Shown one piece after another: positions 1 through 6,211 of a stretch of DNA of 9,816 bases. Numbering within the stretch: position 1 is the stretch's first letter; every line of letters begins with the position of its first letter. The stretch lies in NCBI GenBank assembly GCA_902783815.1, contig CACZSM010000189.1:1-9816 (forward strand). Reading direction: 5' to 3'. This DNA is from an uncultured Ruminococcus sp. Its GTDB lineage: Bacteria; Bacillota; Clostridia; Oscillospirales; Acutalibacteraceae. The position numbers and the translations under genes were made by a program. The notes below the pieces were generated by a model. That model was not told where the DNA came from and did not search any database. It saw only the letters and a list, made by a program, of their open reading frames with translations.

Positions 1-12
1 GGATAAAATAAC

Positions 13-56
13 GGCTGTGAAGATACAATGACAAACGCCGTCAGTTCTTCACAGCC
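13..56 (-). terminator. Probable terminator closing the acyl-transfer operon
   Basis: A perfect 10-bp inverted repeat (13-22 GGCTGTGAAG, 47-56 CTTCACAGCC) lies about 30 nt beyond the hydrolase stop. The 24-nt loop holds a small inner pairing (29-32 TGAC with 40-43 GTCA). Read on the minus strand the stem is followed by GTTATTTTATCC; on the plus strand by AGTTTTATTT. It could therefore work in both directions and also close a gene arriving from the left. Neither U-tract is perfect, so strength is uncertain. Confidence 0.6.
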
Positions 57-87
57 AGTTTTATTTGTAATATTACTTGTCAAGGAA

Positions 88-1047
88 TTATCTTTCAATA
101 AACTTCAGTATATCCTCAAAAACCGTACTTTTGAATCTTTCATGAAGGATATCATGTCTCATTCCCGGATAAAGTTTGCATTTTACATCATGGTAGCCAA
201 GTATATCCAGCATACGCATTGCTTCTACAAACTTTCCCTTTGACAACGCACACGGATCGTCATTTCCTGAGAAAAACCTTATTGGCAATTCCGGATTCTT
301 CGGAACATACCCTCCCGAATATGCAAGCATTGCCATTTTCAGCATATCCTGATATCCGCCTATAGAAAACAAAAATCTGCACATAGGGTCATTATTATGC
401 TCGATAACAGCTTCCCTTTCGGAGTTTGTCCATGCGTTGTGCAAATGCTCGTTCCAGAATTTAAGCTCATAGGATACTCCCATAATAAGCATCTTTGCCA
501 ATCGTGAACGGTACCTTATACCTTCCGTTTTTTCAAGAACCTTTAATATACCGAGTCCTTGTTTTACCATATTCGACTTCGACGGACTGCCGAGAATACA
601 CAGCTTATTAATATCATCATCATATTTTCTGATATAGCACCTTGCTGCAAGCGATCCCATGCTGTGTCCGAGCATGACGACCGGAAGGTCTTTCTTTCCG
701 CATACCTTTTCGGCGTACTCCTTCACTTCCATCGTTATCTCATGAAGATCCTCAATAAGCGCCAGATATCCGCCTTCGTACCAATATCCTCTGTCTTTTG
801 GATCAAGTACGCTTTCGCCGTGTCCACGGTGGTCATTTGCGATCGCTATATATCCGCGAGCAGCAAGATACCTCATAAATTCTGCATATCTTCCCTTATG
901 CTCATTCTTTCCGTGTACCATCTGTACGATGCCCCTGATATTTTCCGGATCCTTCGGTTCTATCCTGAGAACCGCAAGAGGAAGCCCATCAGTCCCGGAA
1001 ATATGCTTATATACTGTTTCTTTGTAATCAAATTCCAACATACTCAT
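88..1047 (-). CDS. Alpha/beta hydrolase, monoacylglycerol lipase / lysophospholipase-like (S33 / Hydrolase_4 type)
   Basis: A 319-residue cytoplasmic serine hydrolase with no signal peptide. The oxyanion-region motif HGKNEHKGRY is at residues 45-54, close to the HGxxEHSGRY of monoacylglycerol lipases. DHRGHGES is at 72-79, the nucleophile elbow GHSMGS at 127-132 (Ser129), the acid within SGNDDPC (Asp264 likely) and the base in GMRHD (His298), so the triad is complete. Family members release fatty acids from monoacylglycerols, lysophospholipids or other esters. The start overlaps the ligase stop by ATGA, which implies translational coupling. A second ATG two codons in is a possible alternative start. 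In this operon it may free fatty acids to feed the ligase, hydrolyse the product, or edit misloaded carrier; the sequence does not decide between these. A thioesterase role is possible but the lipase-like motifs fit better. Confidence 0.85.
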   Translation of the reverse strand: MSMLEFDYKETVYKHISGTDGLPLAVLRIEPKDPENIRGIVQMVHGKNEHKGRYAEFMRYLAARGYIAIANDHRGHGESVLDPKDRGYWYEGGYLALIEDLHEITMEVKEYAEKVCGKKDLPVVMLGHSMGSLAARCYIRKYDDDINKLCILGSPSKSNMVKQGLGILKVLEKTEGIRYRSRLAKMLIMGVSYELKFWNEHLHNAWTNSEREAVIEHNNDPMCRFLFSIGGYQDMLKMAMLAYSGGYVPKNPELPIRFFSGNDDPCALSKGKFVEAMRMLDILGYHDVKCKLYPGMRHDILHERFKSTVFEDILKFIER

Positions 1048-2576
1048 GCACTCGGTTCGTCCCTCAGAACCTCATGACGAATTATTTTCTTTGAGGAATT
1101 CTTAAGGAACGGATTTTCCCTTATTACCAATCTTGAAAGCTGCTTATAAGTCGGCTGTGCCTTATTATATTCATCAAGTACAGCTTGTAAAGCAGTCTGT
1201 AGTTCTTCTTTGCTCATCTTTTCGGTTGTTTCCGGCTCAGGATATATACGGGCTGTCAGCAGGTTATCCTCACCTGTAACGACTATCTCACTGATAAGGT
1301 CATTAAGAGCCAGCTTTGTTTCTATCTCCTCAGGAGATATATTCTCGCCGTTGGAAAGGATTATAAGATTCTTAACTCTGCCGTTTATAAACAGGTATCC
1401 ATCCTCATCAATATAGCCCTTATCTCCTGTATGGAGCCAGCCATCCTTCAGAGTTTCCTCTGTTTCCTTTTCCATCTTATAGTAGCCCTTCATGACGCTC
1501 GTTCCGCGGACAAGTATCTCGCCGTTCTCAAAGCTGATTTCAACATTTGGCAGAGGTCTGCCTATGGATCCGGGCTTGCCCTCGCCTATCTTATTTGAGC
1601 TTATTACAGGAGAACATTCAGACATTCCATAGCCTTCATATACTTCTATTCCATCCTTTGCAAATTCACCGATATAGTAAGGATCAAGATGCGCGCCGCC
1701 TGTGAAAACATACTTCATATTTCCGCCAAATACCTTCTGGTACAGAACCTCCGGAGAAGCCTGTCCCTCGAGTGATTTAAGTCTCTTATAAATAGTTTCG
1801 ATCATCAGCGGAACCATAAGCATTACATCCGGCTTATAGATACTCATATTCCTTACCATATGGAACAGTGAGTCATTTATACAAAGCACTGCACCCATCA
1901 TAAATCCATTCAGCCAGTCCATCGACAAACAGAAAGCATGATGTACCGGAAGGACTGTCATAAATACCAGACCCGGATCAAGGTCATAAAGAATAGCCTC
2001 TATATTGCAGTAAACATTGCTCTGAGTCAGCATAACGCCCTTACTTTTTCCAGTAGTTCCGGAGGTGAATACGATCATACAGATATCATCCTCTGCCGGC
2101 TCCTCAGAATCAGAAGCGTCTGCTCCGGCAGCTACAAGATCAGCTACTGTTTCTGTTCCCTCAGCCTTATCGCCGGAGAGCATCCATATCTTTCTTACTT
2201 TCGGACATTCCGACCTTATTTTCTCTGCAAGAGATACAAATTTCTGATCCAGGAATACGCCTTCTGAATCCGAACGGCTCACAAGGTCTATCAGATCTTC
2301 AGCAGGCAGACCACTGTCAAGCGGAACTGCTGTATTATTTGTAGAAGCAACTGCCATATAAGCAGTTATCCACTCAACAGAGCTTGTACCTATAAGAGAT
2401 ATCTGCTTTTTTGAAAATCCCTCAGCAACAAAGCCCTTTCTTATGGCTTTGACATCTGCTGCAAGCTCGCCGTAGGTTCTTTCCTGTATATCCTTCTTAT
2501 CGAGCCAGCGCACTGCAGGAAGTTCAAAATACTTTTCCTCACAGGTTTTCCATAATGTATAGATTGTCTTATTCAT
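1044..2576 (-). CDS. AMP-forming fatty acyl ligase (ANL superfamily; acyl-CoA or acyl-ACP synthetase)
   Basis: A 510-residue adenylate-forming enzyme that activates a carboxylic acid with ATP and passes it to a thiol. The core motifs are in order: phosphate loop FTSGTTGKSKG (170-180), EGYGMSECSP (314-323, A5), WLHTGDKGYIDEDGY (380-394, A7), the hinge NGRVKNLIILSNGENISPEEIE (398-419, A8), and C-terminal NSSKKIIR (493-500) with Lys497 at the catalytic A10 position. Length and the LHTGD / GRVKN / LSNGENISPEEIE signatures fit long- or medium-chain acyl ligases rather than amino-acid adenylation domains. The ribosome site GGGAG sits 6 nt before the ATG. The adjacent carrier-protein gene, 15 nt upstream, makes that carrier the most likely acyl acceptor, although CoA cannot be excluded. 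Chain length cannot be read from sequence. All catalytic motifs look intact. Confidence 0.9.
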   Translation of the reverse strand: MNKTIYTLWKTCEEKYFELPAVRWLDKKDIQERTYGELAADVKAIRKGFVAEGFSKKQISLIGTSSVEWITAYMAVASTNNTAVPLDSGLPAEDLIDLVSRSDSEGVFLDQKFVSLAEKIRSECPKVRKIWMLSGDKAEGTETVADLVAAGADASDSEEPAEDDICMIVFTSGTTGKSKGVMLTQSNVYCNIEAILYDLDPGLVFMTVLPVHHAFCLSMDWLNGFMMGAVLCINDSLFHMVRNMSIYKPDVMLMVPLMIETIYKRLKSLEGQASPEVLYQKVFGGNMKYVFTGGAHLDPYYIGEFAKDGIEVYEGYGMSECSPVISSNKIGEGKPGSIGRPLPNVEISFENGEILVRGTSVMKGYYKMEKETEETLKDGWLHTGDKGYIDEDGYLFINGRVKNLIILSNGENISPEEIETKLALNDLISEIVVTGEDNLLTARIYPEPETTEKMSKEELQTALQAVLDEYNKAQPTYKQLSRLVIRENPFLKNSSKKIIRHEVLRDEPSA

Positions 2577-2591
2577 AATTATCTCCCGTTT

Positions 2592-2843
2592 TCACTCCAT
2601 ATATTCCTGAAGCAGTTCCATTGCGCTTTCAACAGTACTTACACGAGAAAGTTTTGATTCATCCTCACCGAAGTTGAATTCTACATCGAATTCATCCTCA
2701 AGATCTCCGAGGAAGGTCATCAGATCGAGTGAGCTGAGTCCGAGATCATCACGGAAGCTCATATCATTCTTGATATCCTCAGCTTTAACTGAGCAGTAGC
2801 GGGCAACGACTTCCTTAAATTTCTGTTCAAACTTTTCATCCAT
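2592..2843 (-). CDS. Acyl carrier protein (phosphopantetheine-binding)
   Basis: An 83-residue acidic four-helix carrier protein. The attachment motif DDLGLSSLD (32-40) places the phosphopantetheine serine at Ser38. The residue before it is Ser rather than the Asp of the usual DSL triplet of fatty-acid-synthase ACPs, which suits a dedicated secondary carrier. Helix II continues as LMTFLGDLEDEF, the usual recognition face. The ribosome site GGGAG lies 8 nt before the ATG. It sits between the condensation enzyme (19-nt gap) and the acyl ligase (15-nt gap), so it should hold the activated acyl chain for transfer. No phosphopantetheinyl transferase is encoded in the window, so priming must come from elsewhere. 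It is probably not the housekeeping AcpP, since no fatty acid synthesis genes are nearby. Confidence 0.92.
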   Translation of the reverse strand: MDEKFEQKFKEVVARYCSVKAEDIKNDMSFRDDLGLSSLDLMTFLGDLEDEFDVEFNFGEDESKLSRVSTVESAMELLQEYME

Positions 2844-2862
2844 AGCGGTAACTCCCTTTCTT

Positions 2863-4251
2863 TTAGATCATATTGATAATTTCATCTATAGTCCTTCCAG
2901 GATCCTCAATACCCCTGAAAAGAATACGCATCATATAGTAATACATAAGCTCTGCATCCTTTTCTGTAAGCTGAGCTGTCTGATAGTGATATGAGAAGTT
3001 CAGCTTTCTGTTCGGCAGATGAGATACAGTCAGGTACATTTTCTTTGTAGCAGCGCCATTTGCAAACCACTTGATATGAGTACGCAGCTTCTTTGCATCA
3101 GGATCAAGGTCGCTGGTATTCATCGGAGGCTGATATGTCAGATATACACTTACATAAGTTGTATCATCAGGTGTATTATAGCGCTTTTTCATTTCATCCC
3201 TGATAAATTCAGGATCATATCCGCTGTACATATAAACACGGTTCTGATGGTTCTGTATTTTTCTTGCAGCGTCGATAAATGTCGTATCTCCGGATATAAC
3301 TGTTCTGCATGGGAAGCAAAGCACTCTGCTTCCGCCGGAGGTCATTTCGTCCTGAGTAGATCTTCTGGAGATAAAGTTCTCAACAGTAATATCCTCCTGA
3401 CCGTCATTCATCTTTGAAAGATATGTACGGATAACGAGCAATATCAGGTTTGTAGGAGAGATCTGGTTATACAGACAGAAGTTTATTGCTCTCTGCATAC
3501 TATCGACCTCAAGCTGATAATCCTTGACTGCAACAAAAAGTTCTTTTCTTTCGATATCAGCGGCTCTGAGATTCGGGTCATTATGTTTTTTCCTTGCTTC
3601 CTCAAGGACAGATTTACCCTGTATATCAGAGTAAAGCGGCTCACCGAGTTCATCAAGCTGTTCATCCCAGAAGTGTTTTGCTCTTGCAAGTCTTTTTTCA
3701 TTGGATGCCTTTTCGAGGTCTGATACAAGCACCTTTTCAAAGTCAGCAAGAGGAGCAGGATATTCTGCGCCGAGCTGGAAGTGCTTATACAGATTCATGA
3801 TATCGGTTGCCATTACTGCAATTCCTACAGAGTCATTAAGGCGGTGATCCATATGAACAAAGAATCCTGTATAGCCATCCGGCAGCTTTACGATCTTAAA
3901 CTCACACATTGGGATATCATCGCCGTCGAAGGTCTGATAAGCCCAGTTCTGCATGATATCGTCAGCCTCCTGGAGCGACATTCCGGTAAGATCGACTTCC
4001 TCCAGATCCTCCGGCTCATAATCTGCGATATACTGCTGTATCTCTCCATTTTCATCCGGCTTTGTAAAGCGGAGTCTGAGACAGGAATATCTCTGTTTTT
4101 CCAGTTCGATACATTTTTTCAGAGTGGAGATACTGACATCCATATGGAAAGCGGCAACAATACTCAAACCAGACACCTGCTGAGTCTTGTACTCTTTTAT
4201 CCAGCGGTAGTGCATATTCTGAGCTGCGGTCAAGGGATATGTCTTATTCAT
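2863..4251 (-). CDS. Free-standing NRPS condensation-type acyltransferase
   Basis: A 462-residue protein of the condensation / CoA-dependent acyltransferase fold, about the size of one NRPS C domain and with no other domain attached. The N-terminus YPLTAAQ (5-11) matches the PLTxxQ opening of condensation domains. The active-site motif is DHRLNDS (135-141), aligned to HHxxxDG: catalytic His136 and structural Asp140 are kept, the first His is Asp and the Gly is Ser. The C-terminal part (about 235-462) looks like the second lobe, with NFSYHY near 418-423. It should transfer an acyl chain from the carrier protein to an amine or alcohol; the acceptor is unknown. It is first in the operon. An ATG two codons upstream (4257) exists, but the AGGAGG at 4259-4264 is too close to it and ideally spaced for 4251. 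An alcohol acetyltransferase or wax-ester-like role is the main alternative. Confidence 0.8.
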   Translation of the reverse strand: MNKTYPLTAAQNMHYRWIKEYKTQQVSGLSIVAAFHMDVSISTLKKCIELEKQRYSCLRLRFTKPDENGEIQQYIADYEPEDLEEVDLTGMSLQEADDIMQNWAYQTFDGDDIPMCEFKIVKLPDGYTGFFVHMDHRLNDSVGIAVMATDIMNLYKHFQLGAEYPAPLADFEKVLVSDLEKASNEKRLARAKHFWDEQLDELGEPLYSDIQGKSVLEEARKKHNDPNLRAADIERKELFVAVKDYQLEVDSMQRAINFCLYNQISPTNLILLVIRTYLSKMNDGQEDITVENFISRRSTQDEMTSGGSRVLCFPCRTVISGDTTFIDAARKIQNHQNRVYMYSGYDPEFIRDEMKKRYNTPDDTTYVSVYLTYQPPMNTSDLDPDAKKLRTHIKWFANGAATKKMYLTVSHLPNRKLNFSYHYQTAQLTEKDAELMYYYMMRILFRGIEDPGRTIDEIINMI

Positions 4252-4258
4252 ATACATT

Positions 4259-4264
4259 CCTCCT
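4259..4264 (-). promoter_or_regulatory. Ribosome binding site that fixes the start of the condensation-type gene
   Basis: The minus strand reads AAGGAGGAATGTACATG. AGGAGG is one base from the first ATG (4257) but 7 nt from the second (4251), so translation most likely starts at 4251. Confidence 0.75.
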
Positions 4265-4297
4265 TATATTATTTCTAAATTGACATTATCCGAATAT

Positions 4298-4326
4298 ATG
4301 ATACAATAACTAAGCAAACTTGTCAA
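4298..4326 (-). promoter_or_regulatory. Sigma-A-like promoter of the acyl-transfer operon
   Basis: On the minus strand there is a perfect -35 TTGACA (4321-4326), a 17-nt spacer and -10 TATCAT (4298-4303, 5 of 6 matches). The start point would be near 4291, giving a leader of about 40 nt to the AGGAGG and ATG. A- and T-rich tracts just upstream (about 4330-4355) could act as an UP element. No known operator was recognised. Confidence 0.7.
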
Positions 4327-4430
4327 CCATTAAACACATTTTTTACAATTTTTGGTTATATTAACGAAATTCAGCGTATTATTCTGAAAAATTGCACAAA
4401 AGTTGACTACCGTCTAATATCTGCCCGACA

Positions 4431-4472
4431 ATAAAAAAGTCCGGCACAGTCGGAAATCAAACTGTGCCAGAC
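4431..4472 (-). terminator. Intrinsic terminator of the GGDEF sensor gene
   Basis: It begins 12 nt after the stop of the GGDEF gene. On the minus-strand RNA, a 12-bp stem (arms 4461-4472 and 4439-4450, with one G-U wobble at 4442/4469) with a 10-nt loop is followed by UUUUUUAU (4431-4438). This is a textbook Rho-independent terminator. It separates the GGDEF gene from the acyl-transfer operon, which starts from its own promoter about 105 nt further on. Confidence 0.9.
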
Positions 4473-4484
4473 ATCAATACACTG

Positions 4485-5885
4485 TCAATCCAGGTGCATA
4501 TCCCTCAGCAGGGACTTTCTTTCATAATATTCATTTCTTTCATTATCGCAGCCCATCTTTGCTTCAACAAATGCTGTACGGTAGTCAGCATACTTTTCCG
4601 GATCGAATATTACTGTTCCCTTTGATACTGTTATCTTATTCTCATTAGTCTGTTCTGAATTATACTTCCTCAGATCCTTCTCAAACTTCTCCAGAGATGC
4701 TTCAAATTCACTTTCAGTCTTACCCTCAACGATAACAATAAACTCATCTCCGGTAATATGATATACATTTACTTTGCCGAATACGCCCATCAGCAATCTT
4801 GAACATTCGTACATCATCCTGTCGCCGACCTCATAACCATAGATAGTATATACCTTTTTCATTTCATTGATATCATAAAACGCTATTGCAAAGCCTGCAA
4901 TTCCTGCTTCTATCTCTTCGCCAAGTCTTTTTATTCTTTTCCTGTAGGCTGCCTTATTGCTTGCGCCGGATATATTATCCGTATAAAGCTCAGAATCAAT
5001 ATACCTTACATATTTGCTCAGCTTCTTATATACCGCTTCGATACTCATATGAAGCTCGTCATATTCATGCTTTATCTCACTGCCGCCTATCTGTCCCGAA
5101 GCAAGAGTCCTGAGAATTCCGCTGTTGCTGTCAGGCATGAAATCGAGCTTCTTTATAGAGCTTTGCATTATCATATCATCCAGCTTCTGAGTTTCATTTT
5201 CAAGCTCCTCAATACTCTCCATTGTTTTACGGAATCTTCTCTTATTTTCCGTCATGATCATATACGACACAAATATACCCACTAAAAGAGCTATCAATGT
5301 AAGGATCGTAGCAACAGCCATGTGAGAATTTATCTTTGCATCATACCAGTCAGCATCAAAATCTACCGCTACGATACCTGTGACCTTTCCGTTGGAATCA
5401 AATACCGGACTGTATGCTGAATAGAACCTTCCCCACCTGTCGGTGTGTGCAACAGTATCAACATCCGCATTACCATTTGCTGCATTGATCAGTGCAGGAG
5501 TAGATTCAATATCAGAACCGAACTCTCCCGGATCTATTACATCCGGGTCGATAGTAAACGAAAAGGTGCCGTCACCATCATCTCTTATGCCATAGATATA
5601 TTTGAGTTCAATATTCTGCTGAAATGCGCTGAGTATTTTCAGTGCATCATCATATTTTTCCGTACCCTTATCCTCAGCCTTAAGATCTCTCAGATCATCT
5701 CCGTCAAGCTGGAACGAAGCTGTATTTACAACATCCAACATTCTCTGATTGATCTGCTCACGCAGAGTTGCCTTTGACAGTGACATCAATATGGCACCCA
5801 TAAGAATATTTGTCATCAGCAGCAACGCAAGCGCTATCACGAAATTCTTTTTACTCGTCCTTACCTTCTTTTCAGACTTTTCCAT
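4485..5885 (-). CDS. Membrane-bound GGDEF protein with extracytoplasmic sensor region (atypical active site)
   Basis: A 466-residue protein: short basic N-terminus, membrane helix about 13-36, extracytoplasmic sensor about 37-188, probably a Cache-like fold (YIYGIRDDGDG at 97-106 and SAYSPVFDSNGKVTGIVAVD at 156-175 are typical of such domains), second helix about 189-211, a charged linker, then a GGDEF domain about 300-455. The domain would make c-di-GMP from two GTP. The signature is TGDEF (378-382) instead of GGDEF. The metal-binding Asp is present (Asp338 in YDIN), and the final Asp of GYEVGD is kept (Asp355). However, the guanine-contacting Asn of the usual FKxIND is Tyr346 and its Asp is Thr347. 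The inhibitory RxxD site five residues before the signature is absent (FGKV). Activity is therefore doubtful; it may be a weak cyclase or a nucleotide-sensing domain. The ribosome site GGAGG is 6 nt before the ATG. Transcribed alone and divergently from the REC-GGDEF-EAL gene. Confidence 0.85.
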   Translation of the reverse strand: MEKSEKKVRTSKKNFVIALALLLMTNILMGAILMSLSKATLREQINQRMLDVVNTASFQLDGDDLRDLKAEDKGTEKYDDALKILSAFQQNIELKYIYGIRDDGDGTFSFTIDPDVIDPGEFGSDIESTPALINAANGNADVDTVAHTDRWGRFYSAYSPVFDSNGKVTGIVAVDFDADWYDAKINSHMAVATILTLIALLVGIFVSYMIMTENKRRFRKTMESIEELENETQKLDDMIMQSSIKKLDFMPDSNSGILRTLASGQIGGSEIKHEYDELHMSIEAVYKKLSKYVRYIDSELYTDNISGASNKAAYRKRIKRLGEEIEAGIAGFAIAFYDINEMKKVYTIYGYEVGDRMMYECSRLLMGVFGKVNVYHITGDEFIVIVEGKTESEFEASLEKFEKDLRKYNSEQTNENKITVSKGTVIFDPEKYADYRTAFVEAKMGCDNERNEYYERKSLLRDMHLD

Positions 5886-5927
5886 AATAACACCTCCATC
5901 TTAACAATCCAGACCATTCCCACCGCA

Positions 5928-5944
5928 AGATCATCTTCTGATCT
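5928..5944 (-). repeat. Short hairpin in the leader of the GGDEF gene
   Basis: AGATCA (5928-5933) and TGATCT (5939-5944) form a perfect 6-bp inverted repeat around a 5-nt loop, about 32 nt before the ribosome site. No U-tract follows, so it is not a terminator. It may be an RNA stem or a protein site, or chance. Confidence 0.3.
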
Positions 5945-5986
5945 CATAAACAAGTACCTTTTCAACAATAAGCACTTTGTTACTTT

Positions 5987-6015
5987 ATTATATCATAAAT
6001 ATGACTATATTTCAA
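5987..6015 (-). promoter_or_regulatory. Sigma-A-like promoter of the GGDEF sensor gene
   Basis: On the minus strand: -35 TTGAAA (6010-6015, 5 of 6), a 17-nt spacer and a perfect -10 TATAAT (5987-5992). The predicted start is near 5980, leaving a leader of about 95 nt. AT-rich surroundings raise the chance of spurious matches, but spacing and both boxes are good. Confidence 0.6.
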
Positions 6016-6093
6016 TACAATTGAACCATAAATAGCAAATTATACCTATAATAACATTATAAAACATTTTTTTTGTAAATATGTATAAATATC

Positions 6094-6122
6094 TTGTAAT
6101 ATAAGAAAAAAAAGATTATAAT
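6094..6122 (+). promoter_or_regulatory. Candidate promoter of the REC-GGDEF-EAL / Hpt / permease operon
   Basis: -35 TTGTAA (6094-6099, 4 of 6), a 17-nt spacer and a perfect -10 TATAAT (6117-6122). The start would be near 6129. A second TATAAT at 6047-6052 has only a poorly spaced TTGAAC (20 nt), so this pair is preferred. Confidence 0.45.
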
Positions 6123-6200
6123 TATTGTGTATGTCTATGCAATATAAACGCTTTTTTACTGTAAATTGATAAAGCAAAAATGTGATAAGCGTATTGAATT

Positions 6201-6204
6201 GGAG
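6201..6204 (+). promoter_or_regulatory. Ribosome binding site that fixes the response-regulator start
   Basis: GGAG lies 7 nt before the ATG at 6212. The frame is open further upstream to a GTG at 6182, but no ribosome site precedes that codon, so 6212 is chosen. Confidence 0.75.
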
Positions 6205-6211
6205 TGTAAAT

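Larger units (their letters stand above)
5886..6211. other. Divergent intergenic region between the two c-di-GMP genes
   Basis: 326 nt of very AT-rich DNA without a supported gene. It holds the leftward promoter at 5987-6015 and a rightward candidate at 6094-6122. The leftward leader is about 95 nt and contains the small inverted repeat at 5928-5944. The rightward leader is about 83 nt and contains a weak 6-bp complementarity (6148-6153 with 6187-6192). I looked for the conserved core of a c-di-GMP-I riboswitch in both leaders and did not see it. Confidence 0.7.

Noticed and set aside
559..1077. 172-codon plus-strand reading frame opposite the hydrolase
   Set aside because: It lies antisense to a hydrolase with a complete catalytic triad, shows no domain motif and has no convincing ribosome site.
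3781..4278. 165-codon plus-strand reading frame opposite the condensation-type gene
   Set aside because: It is a shadow of the coding strand, with a composition rich in Ile, His and Cys typical of antisense translation and no recognisable motif.
4258..4300. FapR-type fatty-acid operator near the acyl-operon promoter
   Set aside because: No match to the known palindrome was seen; the local repeats are explained by promoter boxes and AT-rich sequence.
5886..5980. Possible c-di-GMP riboswitch in the leader of the GGDEF gene
   Set aside because: The leader has a suitable length, but the conserved core of the GEMM-I class was not found and the only clear pairing is a 6-bp stem.
6182..6211. Upstream GTG start for the response regulator
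   Set aside because: No ribosome site precedes it, while the ATG at 6212 has GGAG at 7-nt spacing and starts just before the receiver domain.
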